Under the pieces are notes generated by a model. That model was not told where the DNA came from, searched no databases, and saw only the letters and a list, made by a program, of their open reading frames with translations. Both the position numbers and the translations under genes were made by a program. This document shows positions 26,266 through 39,476 of a stretch of 64,000 nucleotides of DNA, piece by piece (within the stretch, counting starts at the first letter, position 1; each line of letters opens with the position of its first letter). Source of the DNA: Stenopsyche tienmushanensis (lineage: Eukaryota > Arthropoda > Insecta > Trichoptera > Stenopsychidae); assembly GCA_008973525.1 (NCBI GenBank), contig WACJ01000072.1, forward strand, positions 620,001 through 684,000, given 5' to 3'.

Positions 26266-26802
26266 CAGTAGACCCGCGGTAATCCGACAAACTGTCGGAT
26301 AGAATACTGCGTCCGACCTTTTGTAGTTCAACATTTTTTAGAAAGGAATACTTGTAATCCGAAAAATATGAAAATGAAAAGATTTACATAGACAACACAA
26401 AATTTTATATTTTAGAATTAACGTCATAAACATAATGGCCATATCAGTTATAAAAAATAAAAACCTGCTACATTTTTGTCATCAAACGTATTGCATGATG
26501 ACTTTTGAAGCATTTTATATATATAATGTCTTAATTTTTTTATCTTCTTGTAAATAAACTGCTTTCATGATCAATATGGCCCAAGAAATAGGTGTATGCC
26601 TGGTTATTTCCTGAAGAAAGCACATATAAAAAACTTCATCACCTCTGAATGTTTAGCTTTCTTGAATGTTTTCTAGAATCATACTTTTAAATTTTTTACA
26701 TTGGCGAAGCTTTACTGTACATATGTACTATGCTATGTATTGGGATGTCGGACTACAGGGGGCGCCGGATTAGACTGCGGCCGGATTACCGCGGGTCTGC
26801 TG
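26266..26802. mobile_element. Tigger/pogo-like non-autonomous element
   Basis: CAGTAGACCCGCGGTAATCC and GGATTACCGCGGGTCTGCTG are near-perfect 20-bp TIRs. TA precedes it; TT follows, a decayed TA duplication. CAGT..ACCG-type TIRs with TA targets are typical of Tigger/pogo. Interior non-coding. Confidence 0.7.
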
Positions 26803-27154
26803 TTTGAAAGCCTATAATTTCTAATTTGTTCTGCAATATTTTAGTTAAAATACCATCCGATGCCCTGATTTATTCTTGAATGGCGCATATAAAATGTCCA
26901 TGAAATATCTCAATATTGGTGCATACAAATTGAGTAAATAATTGCTTTAGAGACCAATATTTTTATTTATTTATGACAAGTGTCTACTTCTCACATCCTG
27001 CTTATGATATAGATTTGAAGGTTTCTGTATTATATAATAATAATAGGAGAAAAAGCAATTTAACAAAGGCTTAAATCTCAAGTGATAATTGTGATCAATT
27101 TCGGGATATACAATTTTTAAAGTACTATTTTTAACATCTGAGGTAAATATGTCT

Positions 27155-27330
27155 ACCATTTTTTTGCGGTAGATGCGTTCCGCAGAAAATCGTACAAAAA
27201 AAGCTATAACTTACATTAAAAAAATGAAGATACGTTCCATGGATTTTAAAAACCGCATAACTTTGAAACTTCTATAAAAAGTATATCCTAAATCGCACAA
27301 AAAAAGTTAATAATAAAAACAGGAAAACAA
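27155..27330. repeat. Degenerate repeat with CGCA(C/T)AAAAAAAG motif
   Basis: AAAAACCGCATAACTT and AATCGCACAAAAAAAGT recur here, at 27760-27830 and at 61640-61720. Class unknown. Confidence 0.5.
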
Positions 27331-27759
27331 TAAGGCATTTAAAAAGTAACATTTAAAGGATGTCTTGCATCATTGGTAAAATTTTAAGGATTTCAGATAT
27401 CTGGCATCTTAATTACAAGCGATAATCACTGCATGATCATTTTCGTTGCGATTTTCGATATGATTCAAGATCGTTCTCTTCTTCGGAAGAAATAGTATAC
27501 CCAGTGTCAATGTCATTATTGTTCTGTGTAGATTTGTAATTAATTAATTAAAATTTGAGATATGATGTCAACCGTGTTGAGAAAAGTAGTTTCGAGAAAA
27601 ACTTCATTATGGTAAGTTGCCGCATCACTCCGTAAGTAGTTTTACATTTACACAGTCCCAAATGATTTTTTCCAAATTTCGGTTAATGGTGATGATTTAT
27701 TTCCTATTTTATCCAAGAAATCTCGATACGTACTCTATGAAATAAGAAAAAAATGCTTT

Positions 27760-27830
27760 AAAAAAACCGCATAACTTCGAAATCGCACAAAAAAAGTCGC
27801 ACAAAAAGAGTTTAGAGTGTATTCATCTTC
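27760..27830. repeat. Second copy of the CGCATAA/CGCACAAAAAAAG repeat
   Basis: AAAACCGCATAACTTCGAAA, then TCGCACAAAAAAAGTCGCAC. Confidence 0.55.
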
Positions 27831-27999
27831 ATGTAAATTCATTGATGATCTGCGTTAATGTAACGTGTCGAGCGTTCTAACGGAATCGCCAACGATAAAC
27901 TATACAATCGTGCTTGACGCCTTAGCTTTTTGTTTTTTTTTTAAGATGAAATTTGACCGCAAATATGCGCTCTGTCCGTTTGTATGTGAAACGCATTAT

Positions 28000-29290
28000 C
28001 TTGTTTGAATTTCAATCCGTAGACGTACGTGAGCAAAAACTGATTGTTGTAAATAAGCGATCAAATGCTTATTGTTTTTTTTTCTATACATGTCGAGATG
28101 CGCGCGCAGCCGAATCAAATCCGATCTTAGGTCGCGTCGATCGTTGGTATGCACGCTTGTATTCTTCCAATTTTCAATCGATGATTTTGTTCATTCAATT
28201 TTTATTAGCTTTGAGGGTGTTGTTTGGAATGAATACATATATTTATTATGATTCATTAGCAGTGGTGATTTGTTTGATGTTTCAAATGTAACAATGACGA
28301 TGTCTGACATTTGAAGCATTGTTTGGTCTGGTCGACGTTCAACTAATTAATTATCATTGGATATTGCCTCAATCGATATTGTTGATGACCGCAAGTCTTC
28401 AGCACTTTCATTCAAGAGCTTTCTTTTTTTAATAGTATGATATCATGGGTCCTACAGTTCTTGCAACAAAGACAATTGTTTACGCCAATCGAATCCTAGC
28501 ATCTCAATGCAATGTCCCGAATGGTGAGGTTAATAGACGTTGCCAAATATTCCTTGACGTAATTAAGCACGATTCGAAGATGGATCATCGTCTGGTTTTC
28601 GAACCCACGTTCTCAAAAAAGTGGTCAAATATTCGCGATGACGCAATTAGCACCCGGTATGGCCTTAAGCCATCATACGCCGTTGAGTAAGGTCACAAAT
28701 CCTCTGAGAAACGCTGACTCAATATACACTACCACTCCAAGAAGAAACAGGTATAACTATGTTATTTTCTGCGAATATTATTAAAGACATCATGATCCTT
28801 CCGAGAAATCTACTCCTTGCGATCACGTGCATTAGAGCCTTATAACTACAAAGGGAGAATAGCTTATTTTGATCCTTCATAAATTCTTCTCGTAAGGACC
28901 GTTGCCATTTTAATACTCCAATATTCTACTTCTTTGGGTGCAACCTCCTACTCTAATAGGTCGGCGACCCATGAGATTTTGTTTATCGCCAATGGTCCGT
29001 GGTCCTACAAAATAACATCCTTCTACTGAGAAATGTACATTCATTAAAAAATGTGACACATCACGTTGCTTGATATGTCATTCCATGATTTCCAACAATG
29101 AACATCCAATATGTGATGTCTCACTGAGAGATTTTTTTGTGTGGAACTTCGGACAATTGATCGCCTATGAATCACATAATATTGATCAAAAATGTACAAA
29201 ATGTAACTTCAAGGACGATCGACATGATCATTCATTTACAAGCCATTTGATACCTTGATGTATTATTTTGAACAATTTATGGCTTTGATG
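28000..29290. other. AT-rich DNA with two unconvincing frames
   Basis: Frames at 27,953-28,291 and 28,445-28,690 have no motif and no flanking splice sites that extend them convincingly. Confidence 0.4.
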
Positions 29291-29291
29291 T

Positions 29292-29680
29292 GGGCCGCAA
29301 CAAGGGGGTTGCAAAGTAGGCGCTCGCCACGGGCGCAACTGGGCTTGGGGCGCAAAACGCATAATACAGACCCAGATGAGATTTACACATGGTTTTTATT
29401 TCAACAGAATCAACATTGATCGACTCTGTCCGTTTTTATAACATATACTGAGTTGTCTAATCTCTATTTTCTTCGTTATCGCTCAAACATTGAGCCGACC
29501 CAGTCATAAGTTCGCAATAAAATAAAGACATCAATATTTTCGATCGATTGTAAAATTTAAACAATCCACTCGATCAGTCTTCTTCGGCTCATATCAGCGG
29601 TACGAAAAGAGGACCGGTTGGATACATAGACCTTGTGGCGATATTTTCGGGGATAAATGATCTGTACGATCACGAAGACC
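29292..29680 (-). repeat. RepA copy 6
   Basis: GGGCCGCAACAAGGGGG to TGATCTGTACGATCACG, nearly full length. Confidence 0.8.
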
Positions 29681-30645
29681 CATCAGAGGTTAACTTACAT
29701 AAATCTCTATGTTCCTTTGTCTCAGATATGAAGTGATGTACCCATATTTCATCCGGAATTGATGCAAAAACCAATTTGCTTTTAAGATGGCTTCAGCAGA
29801 ATGTAGTAGACTTTTTTTTTGCCTATCAGCCAATATAATAATGTCGTTTTGGGCTCGAATTATGTTCTTGTGTTTGTTTTACAGGCTAAACGTCTGCCTA
29901 AGTTGTACATCAGTATTCAAACATTTTTGAATAAGAATTCAGGTAAAATTGATAATAATCAACAGGTAAAGAATCCCAAAAGTTTCACTTGCTTGTTATC
30001 TTTATAGAGACATTGGCAACATGAACAGCAAAACGAAGGACTCATGATTTGAATAAAAATGGTGTTTATTTTGGATTTGTTAGTATAAATTGTTATATAA
30101 AATTTAAAAAATTGACTTTAAAAGTCAGTCAAAGTTTTAATATGCCAATATTCTGCTATAATCTATGATAGATGGACGACATCAAAATTCGAACTGGTCA
30201 CATTTCATTTTGTTTCCTATGATTCCTGTATAAATTTTAACATAGATCAGAATATAAACCATTTAGTCATTTAAATGATTCTTCTGATTTTTAATACAAA
30301 TCCGCGTCCATGAAAAAATCCAGTTTGTCCTTAGGAAAGTATGATTCATATTTTCGTTTAAGTCAAAAACAGAAATTGCTCCCTCCATGATTCATTATTG
30401 CTGGGGTTTTTTTTTCACAAAAGCATTTCTTGGGGGCTTAAAAAAGGTAATAAGGGTCATTTGAAACCTCGGCTGTACTATAAAGTACACAATACACTTC
30501 CTGGAAGTCGCTTGACGAAATAGCAGCCCCGTGAACAGGATAACTGTTATTGTAAATGACGCATAGTTTGCATCAGATTTCATTCTGGATGTTTAAATAT
30601 CCATCTATATGAAATTCATATGCAAGGGCTCGTTATATGTTGCAT

Positions 30646-31142
30646 TAGACCATCCCGGGATCAGTCCCGTCATTTAGTCTGGATCTGATTTTGGAAGCCA
30701 TGCAACCTCCTGCTGAAAATTCACGTTCAGCCTCCACACTCGTTGGAGGTATCGTCATCAGATATTTAAATGCTAGTTCGAGCTGATGACCGCGTGAGCC
30801 TCCATTTTCGTATAACACCATCGACGTGACTGATAAAATTTCTATCTGCTGAGACACGGACTAAAACTCGCAAAATTCCCGATTGCCCGACAAATTATTT
30901 ATTTCCGTCGCTGCAGATGAATACTTATATACTATAATACTTTGATATGATTCTTAAATATATTACGGAGGAATGTAAAAATTCTGAACCCCGTATCTAT
31001 TATATTTCATATTGATATTCCCATTATTAGAGTCGATGTGTAGTAAATACATCACCGGTAGGGAAAGCTTAATATAAAAATCCCGCGATTCATGAGCACC
31101 TAAAACTGTCCGGGACTCAAGAATCCCGGATTGGATTCCCTA
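30646..31142 (-). mobile_element. hAT element, 3' part deleted
   Basis: Same family as 6512-7287. The right end is GATTGGATTCCCTA at 31142; the left end is a decayed TAGACCATCCCGGGATC. Flanks share TTGCA, a possible remnant of the target duplication. Frame 30645-30857 on the minus strand carries TIPPTSVEAEREFSAGG and KIRSRLND. Confidence 0.7.
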
Positions 31143-32104
31143 ATTGCAGCATAATGACATATGCCTTATCATATAAAGATATTGGCGATCCAAAATAAAT
31201 ATCCTGTTACAAAAAAAAGGCCGTGATTAATGCTCTTTCCGTTATTTTCGGTCATTTCTTTCCATGCGAGACAGGATACGTTTGTAATTTTACAACATCC
31301 GGTAAACACACAATCATCGTTCTTATTATTGTTCCACTATTCTTTTGTGTCGAAGCACTGATGACATCATGGCTTCTCCCAGCATTTAAAAAATTGACAG
31401 ATGCGATCTTTGGCCATGGTTCTGTTTATATTTGCGATAACGGTGGATTTTGCGCCATCATCCACGGACAATGCGACGATTTCTGCACAATGAAGCAACA
31501 TGGCGGACTCGAAACAGAACACGCAACAACCCTAAACCCGGATAAGCAATCATCGATCCATTTCTGCACATTGATGACACTTCTATGAATAATACTTTGA
31601 TCGGCTGTTTGTCATCCATTTCTATTAATTTGGATTGATTGCTTTGTGCCACGCATGCTAAAGAGCGCCTGTCCTTTTTTTCCTTTTAATTATCAATAAA
31701 TATTTATAAACAGCGTGTCAGATTGATGTAATTGCATACTTTACATTTAACATTTGTCCAGTCGTCCTTCAATAATTTCAACCAGTTAGAACACTGGCAA
31801 AAAATAATGTTAATTATGATGAGTAATTCAAGGGGCAACGATCGTCCCGCAAGGTGCATATTTTCAACATTGACACAATTTGGGTAACCACATGGTGGCT
31901 CGATCGTGATGCAGCAAATGGCTACTGGATTTGAAGTCTCCTTAATATATATATTATTTTCTATAATATATCATGTATTCACCTCCTCATGCACTCGATT
32001 TTAAAGGCAGCATGATGTCTGAGCTTCATTTGTTAATGCTCACCCAACTGGTGGGTCACTTGGTTGAACTTATTGAAAGACTTTCACAGTCAGAAAGACA
32101 TATA

Positions 32105-32522
32105 GAGCATAAAAAATGCCGTAAAAAGCCCTAAAAGAGGATGGGTGGCCGTAAGATCTGTGTGTCCAATCGGTCCGCTTTTCGAACCGCTGATAAGATG
32201 AATGAGCGCATCGCGATGCCACACCTGAATATGTCAACAGAACGATTACAACCTCTCATTACAATATGAAGTGGTTCGAAGAAGACTGATCCGGTGGATT
32301 TTTTAAATTTTACAGTCGATCGAAAATATTTTTGTCTTTAAGCAATAATAAAGAAGAGGGATTAGACTACTTAGTATATATTATTAAAAAGGACAGAGTC
32401 AATCAGTGTTGATTAATGTAAAGTAGAATGGTCAAGTAAAATAAAAACCATGTGCAACTCTCAATTGGGTCGGTATTTTGCGTTTTGCGCCCCAAGCCCA
32501 ATTGCGCCCGTGGCGGTCGCCT
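32105..32522 (+). repeat. RepA copy 7, right end cut inside the GC-rich block
   Basis: AAAATGCCGTAAAAAGCCCT to GCGCCCGTGGCGGTCGCC. Confidence 0.8.
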
Positions 32523-34120
32523 TTAACGGGAACTTTTAATATTTAACCCATTTATGAAATAATGGATCAACAAATATTCTATATTTCAGGACAAAGTGCA
32601 TAAATTTGGACCCAAGCAATCATTTTATACATATAATTGCTGAAATGAAATTCCATTGCAGTCTCTTGATCCCAACACCTTTGAGACTTGAATTTCTTGA
32701 AACAAGACCATCTTATCGATATTTTAGAGACCATTCATGTATCCCAAGATCTGTATACGGGTACGATTATTCATAGAATTTGCTGACTAAAATAGATAAA
32801 AATGTCTTTGATCAAAAAATAAGCCATATGCTACATTCATATCAATTTTTTTAATCTCATTTCGAATGCTAAACATGAAATGAGCGCTAAAATTGGCGAC
32901 ATTATTGATCAACAACATATTGGACATCAAGCTGCGCTAATGGCGATGAATGTATTTAATAGCCATCAATTAATAAGGAAATTATATCGAACATCGATAA
33001 TATTTCCAGCTGAATGATGTAGTTACATAAATTGTTTGATGATGATTGTAAAAACGTCGTCGCTTATATAAAGGGGTGGTAATTGGAACATTAGGGTCAA
33101 TGCGCAATTGCTTGAAAGATCTGGAAACTATGACTGAAAAACAGTTCTTAGAAAGCCATCATGTGGTGTATATTGAATTTCATCAATTTTGGAATTGTGG
33201 TTAAATGACTCACCCATGAGTCATTAGAATCGGCTGATAAATGATCATAAGCAATAAATATTTTTATTCAAATCATTGTGACTAAATAATTGATTGAAAC
33301 AACATTTTAAATATATTGTTATGATCCTAGTTTAGCTTTTATAATGTAAATACTGAGGCGATTATTGAAGTAGTTGATGAGTTATTGGTAATCCTATGAG
33401 TTATTGGTTCCTTGTAATAATTAAAAAATAAAAGCTATGATAACTTAATGTCTTGTATGGAGTCGATTTCGCAGTAAATTCTTGGAGTGGATCTAAATGC
33501 AATTATGTTATGGTAGTATTTAAGGAGTAAGGAGGGTGACGTAGAGTCCCCATCTGTTTTAATCAAATTGGGACACTGCTGTTGCGATGTAATTGAGAGT
33601 AAAGCGATTTGAATGAATAAATTTAAGCCGGTAGCAGCGCTTTCGTAACAACGCTTGGGGAATGCTTAATCCAAATCTGAACGGCAGACATGGTCAAACT
33701 TTTTTCTACAAATATTATTCAGGAATTTATTGTCATTTCATGAGCATATGAGTCAATTCGTGCGGCATCCTGCGATGGATTATTATGAGTGGGCTCACGT
33801 GTATGTTAACACAATGTCACACTACGAAGTCGATTGAGGATGATCTTGAAATAGGCCATCTTATGGAGGCTACTTCTGAAGAAATTTGTCAGATTTTGAT
33901 TTTGGCAGATATGCAATAGAAGATGTCCTGAATAGTTGAGGATATAGACATCTCATTAATAGATCAAGGTTAATGCAATGTTATTCCGAATAATGTTGAT
34001 TTCTTTTTAAAAGGGCATTTGGCCAAATTGCTGTCATGAACACTTGGGTGTGTTTAGCGAAGATTTTTTAATGTATTATGGAGATCTTGAGTCCTGAATG
34101 GAATGAATTTGTATAGAATT
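32523..34120. other. AT-rich DNA, no gene or repeat seen apart from the AP-1 pair
   Basis: Single-copy within the window. Confidence 0.5.
33204..33226. promoter_or_regulatory. Inverted pair of AP-1 sites
   Basis: AATGACTCA and TGAGTCATT are perfect inverted 9-mers separated by 4 nt, in otherwise featureless DNA 6 kb upstream of the phosphatase. Confidence 0.4.
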
Positions 34121-34530
34121 CAGGGCCGTAACAAGGGAGTAGCAAATCAGGCGCTCGCCGCGGGCGCAACTGGGCTTGGGGCGCAAAACGCAGAATCCCG
34201 ACCCAGTTGAGAATTGCATATGGTTTTTATTTTACTCGATCATTCTACTTTACATAATTCAACATTGATTGATTCTGTCCGTTTTTATAACATATACTGA
34301 ATTGTCTAATCCCTATTTTCTTCGTTATCGCTCAAACATTGAGCCGACCCAGTCGGTATAAGCTCGCAATAAAATAAAGACAATATTTTCGACCGATTGT
34401 AAATTTTAAACAACCCAACCGATCAATCTTCCGCCCGCATGTCAGCGGCCCGAAAAGCGGACCGGTTGGACACATAGATCTTGTGGCCATTCCGTCCTCT
34501 TTCAGGCCTTTTTGCGATATTTTCGGACAT
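34121..34530 (-). repeat. RepA copy 8
   Basis: CAGGGCCGTAACAAGGG to TTTTTGCGATATTTTCGG, then joined to a scrap of the 1641-bp unit. Confidence 0.8.
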
Positions 34531-34540
34531 TGGTTTGTAC

Positions 34541-34592
34541 TTGTTTCCTGTCTAGCTTGAAAACTAGCCTCGTGTGCACCAGGCATAAGTGA
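34541..34592 (-). mobile_element. Scrap of the piggyBac part of the 1641-bp unit
   Basis: CTAGCCTCGTGTGCACCAGG is an inverted match to 1495-1535, with the flanking bases also similar. Confidence 0.5.
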
Positions 34593-34599
34593 TGGCATC

Positions 34600-37200
34600 G
34601 AAAAGGTGTGGTGTTCCTGGATAGCATTATTGCAACAACATTTTAATAATTTCTATATATTATCCAGATTTCACTCCTTCTGATTATTTTAGAATGAAGC
34701 AGTGACGATCTGACTGTGCAATCAGAAATTTAGCTACACATTGTACCGAATTTATTACACAAATTGCAATTGTCAAATGTATTCGATAAAAAATACTATC
34801 AATGATTCATTTCTTATCTTGGACGAGATATAAAATATTATAATCCGTCAACATCCAAACTTTCAGCATTTTGAAAAATAATCAGCGGAATGACTAATCC
34901 TCATATTATCGACCAAAATACTTGCTCTCTCTCTCTCTGAAAAACGTTTGTTTTCGTGTTGTTGCAAAAAATGCGAAGGCGCCATGTCAATGACATGATA
35001 CAAATTCGGATCCAGGGCCATCAATGACGACTCCTGATCTAAATTATAAATACACTTCATAAGAAAGGGGTGTGAGATCATCTTGGTCATGAGTCAGAAA
35101 ATTGAAATATTTAAAATGCGCATTAAAACGACACAGTAGTTCAAAAGAAGTAGAATGATTTACATACATAGCATATGACATTATTTTTATCAAACCGTTT
35201 TGATGTGCGACTTGAAATGAATGGTCCATATGACGATTCAAGCATCAAGAATCAATATCATGCTTCGGATATAATGATCGTCGCAAATCAGATGGTATGA
35301 TGGTTCTTCATTCAACCGTCCTCATCTGTTCAGCATTGCTTCAACCATTTGTCCAAATACTCCCCTTGATACTCCATAAACCCATAAAACGCCATTTCAG
35401 CAAATCTACATACCAGAAACACACAACAATTAAGACTAATCTGAAAGATAATCTATATTTATTGATTGATTTCATAATATCAGCGAGATATCTGCTTGTC
35501 TAATCTGTTAATCATTATTGCTCCGTTTTGGTACCCTTATATGGTCACAAATTCATCTGTAATGAATTAAACATTGATAATAAAATAAGTGGGGGAGCAT
35601 GACTGTATATAATCAAAACAAAGGGTTGTGGGGGGGGAGATGTCTCATTGTTTATTTAATACAAAAATATGACATTAGTCTCCAAAAATGATTCATATTT
35701 TCTTGGCAAATTCAGATGTTCGGCGCATTCTTATCATCATCCTCATCCAATCTTAAATTTTTCATATCCAGGATTAATTGCTAATGTCATAATACATGCA
35801 AATTATCCCCCACTCTCCCATTTATATATTATTTTTATGACATCATTTGAATTCAAAAATGTTCGCCAAAATTTTGAAGGCGTTTAAGTGAAAGCGTTTT
35901 TTTGTTTGAGAAAACGTGCCTCCGGCATAAATTTAAAATCCACGTTTTTTCTCCGATACATCATCAATGTCTCTAATATTCAATAGGCGTTTTTTAGAGT
36001 CTATTCAATTGTGGGGGTTCAAAGAACAATATTCGAGTCGATATGAAGAACCTTCATAAAATATATATGCAAATGCTCGCGTGTCTTGGCGTGTTGTTAT
36101 TATTTTGTCATGTTATGAATTAAAATTTATGCATTGAATATTAATCTCATGCACTTAATCATTAGAGAAATAATCGATTTGTATAATGTGAAGATTGTTA
36201 ATCAAGTGTTGGTATAGTGGGTTAGGTCTTGGATTGTATTATTATAATTTTATTTCTTTGTGTGTCAGAAAGAACCAATGTTTAAGAATACGTTCAGTAA
36301 ATTTCAAGTCGATAAAAAAGAAATTCGTAAAGTTATGAGCCAACGAGGATAAATTGCGCTTCGCGAAGCTGAGGAGAGGAGAAGCTTTAAACGCGTTTTT
36401 CTCGAAACTACGTTTTCTAAGCTTATGGAAGTGCTCCCACGCGCCCTAGATTAACATTCTTTATCAAATTTGACAAGCATATGTATAATAAACGTCTTCA
36501 TCGAATAGACTAAAATTATCTAAAAAAACACAACGGTTTTTTTGTAATAAACAAAAAACTACAAAAAAAGTTGGTTTAAACATAATTTTTTCTTCAATCG
36601 CTCACTATTTTTTTATTTTTTAATATTTCTCTCTAATTATAGTCTATACTATACACGATATTATACAAAGTAAAAATATGTTTAAATTTTTTGCTGCAAA
36701 TCACCTGTCCAGGACTTAGGACTTCCATGGTGAAAAATGTCATCGTTCGTCCATCGTCATACGTGGCTCCCCCTTCTCACACTACTATACTTTGTCAAAC
36801 TTTAAAAAATATTTTTACATTTAATAAAGATCGCCCAGTCTTTTCGCATAAAAAAATGTTAAAAAACAGATCAGCAAATTTGAAACGACGTGTATCAAAC
36901 GGATATAACCAATATTTTCGATTTTCGTTCCGGCAATTATAACGGTTTAATCAGTTATAAACCCTTATTTTGTATAGTATTATCAACTTTACTATTGATT
37001 ATGGAGCCATCTGACGCGATCGTTATGCGGCTTTAGGCATTAACAATGTAAATAGTTATATAATGGTTATATCAGATATTTTTGTTACTTTTGTAAAAGT
37101 TCAACTTGATAGAGTAGACTGAAATAATGTATTATTAATAAACTGCAATTTAAGTTGAAAAATATACTGGCGTTGTAGGTCATGGTGCCTATACTTTCTT
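34600..37200. other. AT-rich DNA, nothing recognised
   Basis: Contains a G-run at 35,630-35,640 and short frames only. Confidence 0.5.
34925..34938. repeat. (CT)n microsatellite
   Basis: Seven CT dinucleotides. Confidence 0.8.
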
Positions 37201-37211
37201 ATATATAAAAA

Positions 37212-37361
37212 TCAATGTTTGTTTGTCCGTATTTAATGCGCTGCCATACCGTTCATCCGATTGCAATAAAACTTTGTCAATTTATTGTTTATACTTGCGG
37301 GAATAACATAGGCTTAATAAAAATATTGTTGGAATTGCAACGCATGCCGGGTAATCACTAG
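37212..37361 (+). mobile_element. Complete short Helitron-like element, 150 bp
   Basis: Begins TCAATGTTTGTTTGTCCG after an A, ends GGGTAATCACTAG before a T. Helitrons start TC, end CTRR, insert between A and T and have a hairpin just before the end; here the hairpin region is partly deleted. No coding. Confidence 0.6.
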
Positions 37362-38915
37362 TAGTGTATATTATTTTATATTGAATGTGAATAGTTTTGG
37401 AGTTTAAACAGGAGATTGAATTGATTACGCGCGACTATCTAGTCCGCAAATAAAGTGTTAAACGTGGAAGTCTTTTACGGCGCAAATATTGCATATTCAT
37501 GTCGCCAAACAGGCTGATTGGATCAAGGAAAAGCTCAATTTTACTACATCATTTGTAGTCATTGTACTACTGTTCAAATAAATGGATCTGTGATTTTTTG
37601 CGGTGTGTGGGACTATAACTCTATATAAAATTCTCAACCGCAACAACTATCCTTTGCCAATTCTTAATTTTCATGACTGGTTGTTATCTTTGAAGACACT
37701 CTGTGTTATCACACGTTGTTTACAAGATTATCAATAATCTGATCGCGACTTGCACATCAGATATATACAGATGATATATGTACATTTTTGCTGAAGGTTT
37801 TCCTCGATTTAAAATCGATTTTTTTTAAAAATAAATTTATATAAATATATAGCGATATGGAGTCATCATATGCGTTTAAAAACGTTTGAGTGCTTTTAAA
37901 TGAAACAAATTGAGAAACACTGCCGATACAATGATACGGAACGCTCAGACTGCGTGGCTAGCGAGTTACATTTCTGTTCAACGAAGCTCTACTATAATTA
38001 TTACAATGTATGAATATGAAGACGAGGACTCAAAGTAATCTGAAACCACAGGATGCGACCCGGACGGGGTTAAGTCTTCGCATAAAAAAATATTTACAAC
38101 ATTAAAAAACGCCCATTTATCTAACGCAATTAACAATTGATAATCTTACTGCTGAAAAATACAATGAGATTCTAGAACGACCTTAAAATGCCAATTAATC
38201 TTATCAGATGGATTGATTCAGCGCTTTGTTTATTATTTTATATGATTCATTTCAGTGAGTGTGATTTCCATAATTACCAATAGCTTTCGTTTATATCAAA
38301 ATTTCCAAAAATAGTTGGGTCATACGCGATGCCGTTAAATCGTGAAGTTAAAAGAGACATTTAACGGGTTAATTTTGATGAACGATGAGCGGCGGGACAC
38401 TTTCATAATTTAATCGCGAGAAAAAAAATGCACAATGCATTTATAACGAATGTCACAATCGTTGCATTAAATTAAATGCAACGATTAGTCATGCGAGAAG
38501 AAAGTTCAACATTGTTCCAAATGTTAATTTGTCATATGTCGATCGTGGATTAAATTGTTATAGATTTTTTTAAACGCCACTGGCGAATGTGTCATTCACT
38601 CTTCGGCCTTGATGTAATTCGATGCGTGCAATTAGAGATTTTAAGGTTAATCGATTGTTTTTTAAATCGCTCGTTTATAAACGTCGAGGAAAAAAGCATC
38701 GATATTTAAAAAGCATTCAATCGCGTAACTTGGAATAATTTATTATAATAAAGCGCGGTGCGAATTTAAAAAAATCAACATGTTTTTATGGTAAATCGCT
38801 GAATTCCTAATACGCATCTGCGGAGACGACTGAATGTCATTTAGGATGATAATAGGCGTGTTTGAAGATTTTTTGAATTGATGTTAATAATAACGGTTAA
38901 TTTTTTTTTTTTTTT
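37362..38915. other. AT-rich DNA upstream of the phosphatase
   Basis: No exon with rhodanese-domain residues was found here. Ends in a T run at 38,899-38,914. Confidence 0.5.
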
Positions 38916-39059
38916 AAATTTGAATTAATGGTCGTATTTTGTGGTGCTGTTGTCGAAATTATAACTAAAATCGGAGCTTCCGGATGTTCGTACGACGTAC
39001 GTCAAAGATCGGAAGAAGCTGCGCGGTGTCGGAGGAGACCCAGGCGATGCCCCCACTCC

Positions 39060-39100
39060 CGGGCGTATTTAAACGGAGGCACGGCCGTCAGCGCGCCAAA
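39060..39100 (+). promoter_or_regulatory. Candidate core promoter of the phosphatase gene
   Basis: TATTTAAA at 39066-39073 is followed 15 nt later by TCAGCG, an initiator-like string, at the edge of the CpG-rich domain and about 320 nt before the start codon. The spacing is shorter than the usual TATA-to-start distance. Weak evidence, no transcript data. Confidence 0.25.
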
Positions 39101-39175
39101 CGACCATCGGTATCGGCGGGCGCTCGGTGTCGCTCGCTGACGCGCCGTCCTCGCGAGCGTTCCGCGATTCGACAG

Positions 39176-39235
39176 ATGAAGTGCAAAGTGATCGTGACGA
39201 TTTCGACACGGCTCGGAAGTAAACAGTGGACTTGA
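39176..39235 (+). promoter_or_regulatory. Upstream ORF in the presumed leader, 19 codons
   Basis: ATG at 39176, stop TGA at 39233-39235, ending 180 nt before the main ATG, in a different frame. Peptide begins MKCKVIVTIST. If transcription starts near 39090, this uORF would be in the leader and could dampen translation of the phosphatase. Confidence 0.35.
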
Positions 39236-39415
39236 GGGTCGCCTCGTTCGAGTTTCGGTTCTGATCTCGTGTGCGAGTTCACTTCCTGGTGTGTCTCACA
39301 GTGGGCGATAGCGCCGCGTGACGTTTCGTTCGTGCTCCGGTTTCGGAAATCAGCGAAGATTCCGTCCGTAAAGGGATCGCGTCCGGGAAGAACGGGAGCA
39401 TCCGAAGGACTCAAC

Positions 39416-39476
39416 ATGAGGCTCAAGAGACAGTCGCCCTGCCTGGTGCTGCGCTTCATGCCGCTGCAGCCCCTCG
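39416..39476 (+). CDS. Phosphatase exon 1 (start codon, 20 codons plus one base)
   Basis: Begins at the first ATG in its frame and reads [11 protein letters not shown].., a basic then hydrophobic stretch, ending CTCG before the donor GTACGT. The reading frame is open upstream, but only non-ATG codons lie there (a GTG at 39269), so no longer ATG-initiated form exists in this exon. Its joining in frame to the rhodanese-end exon supports it. It could be an alternative first exon. Confidence 0.75.

Noticed and set aside
31223..31588. 121-codon plus-strand frame
   Set aside because: Begins at GTG, no motif, Cys/His scattered without a zinc-finger pattern, opposite frames also open.
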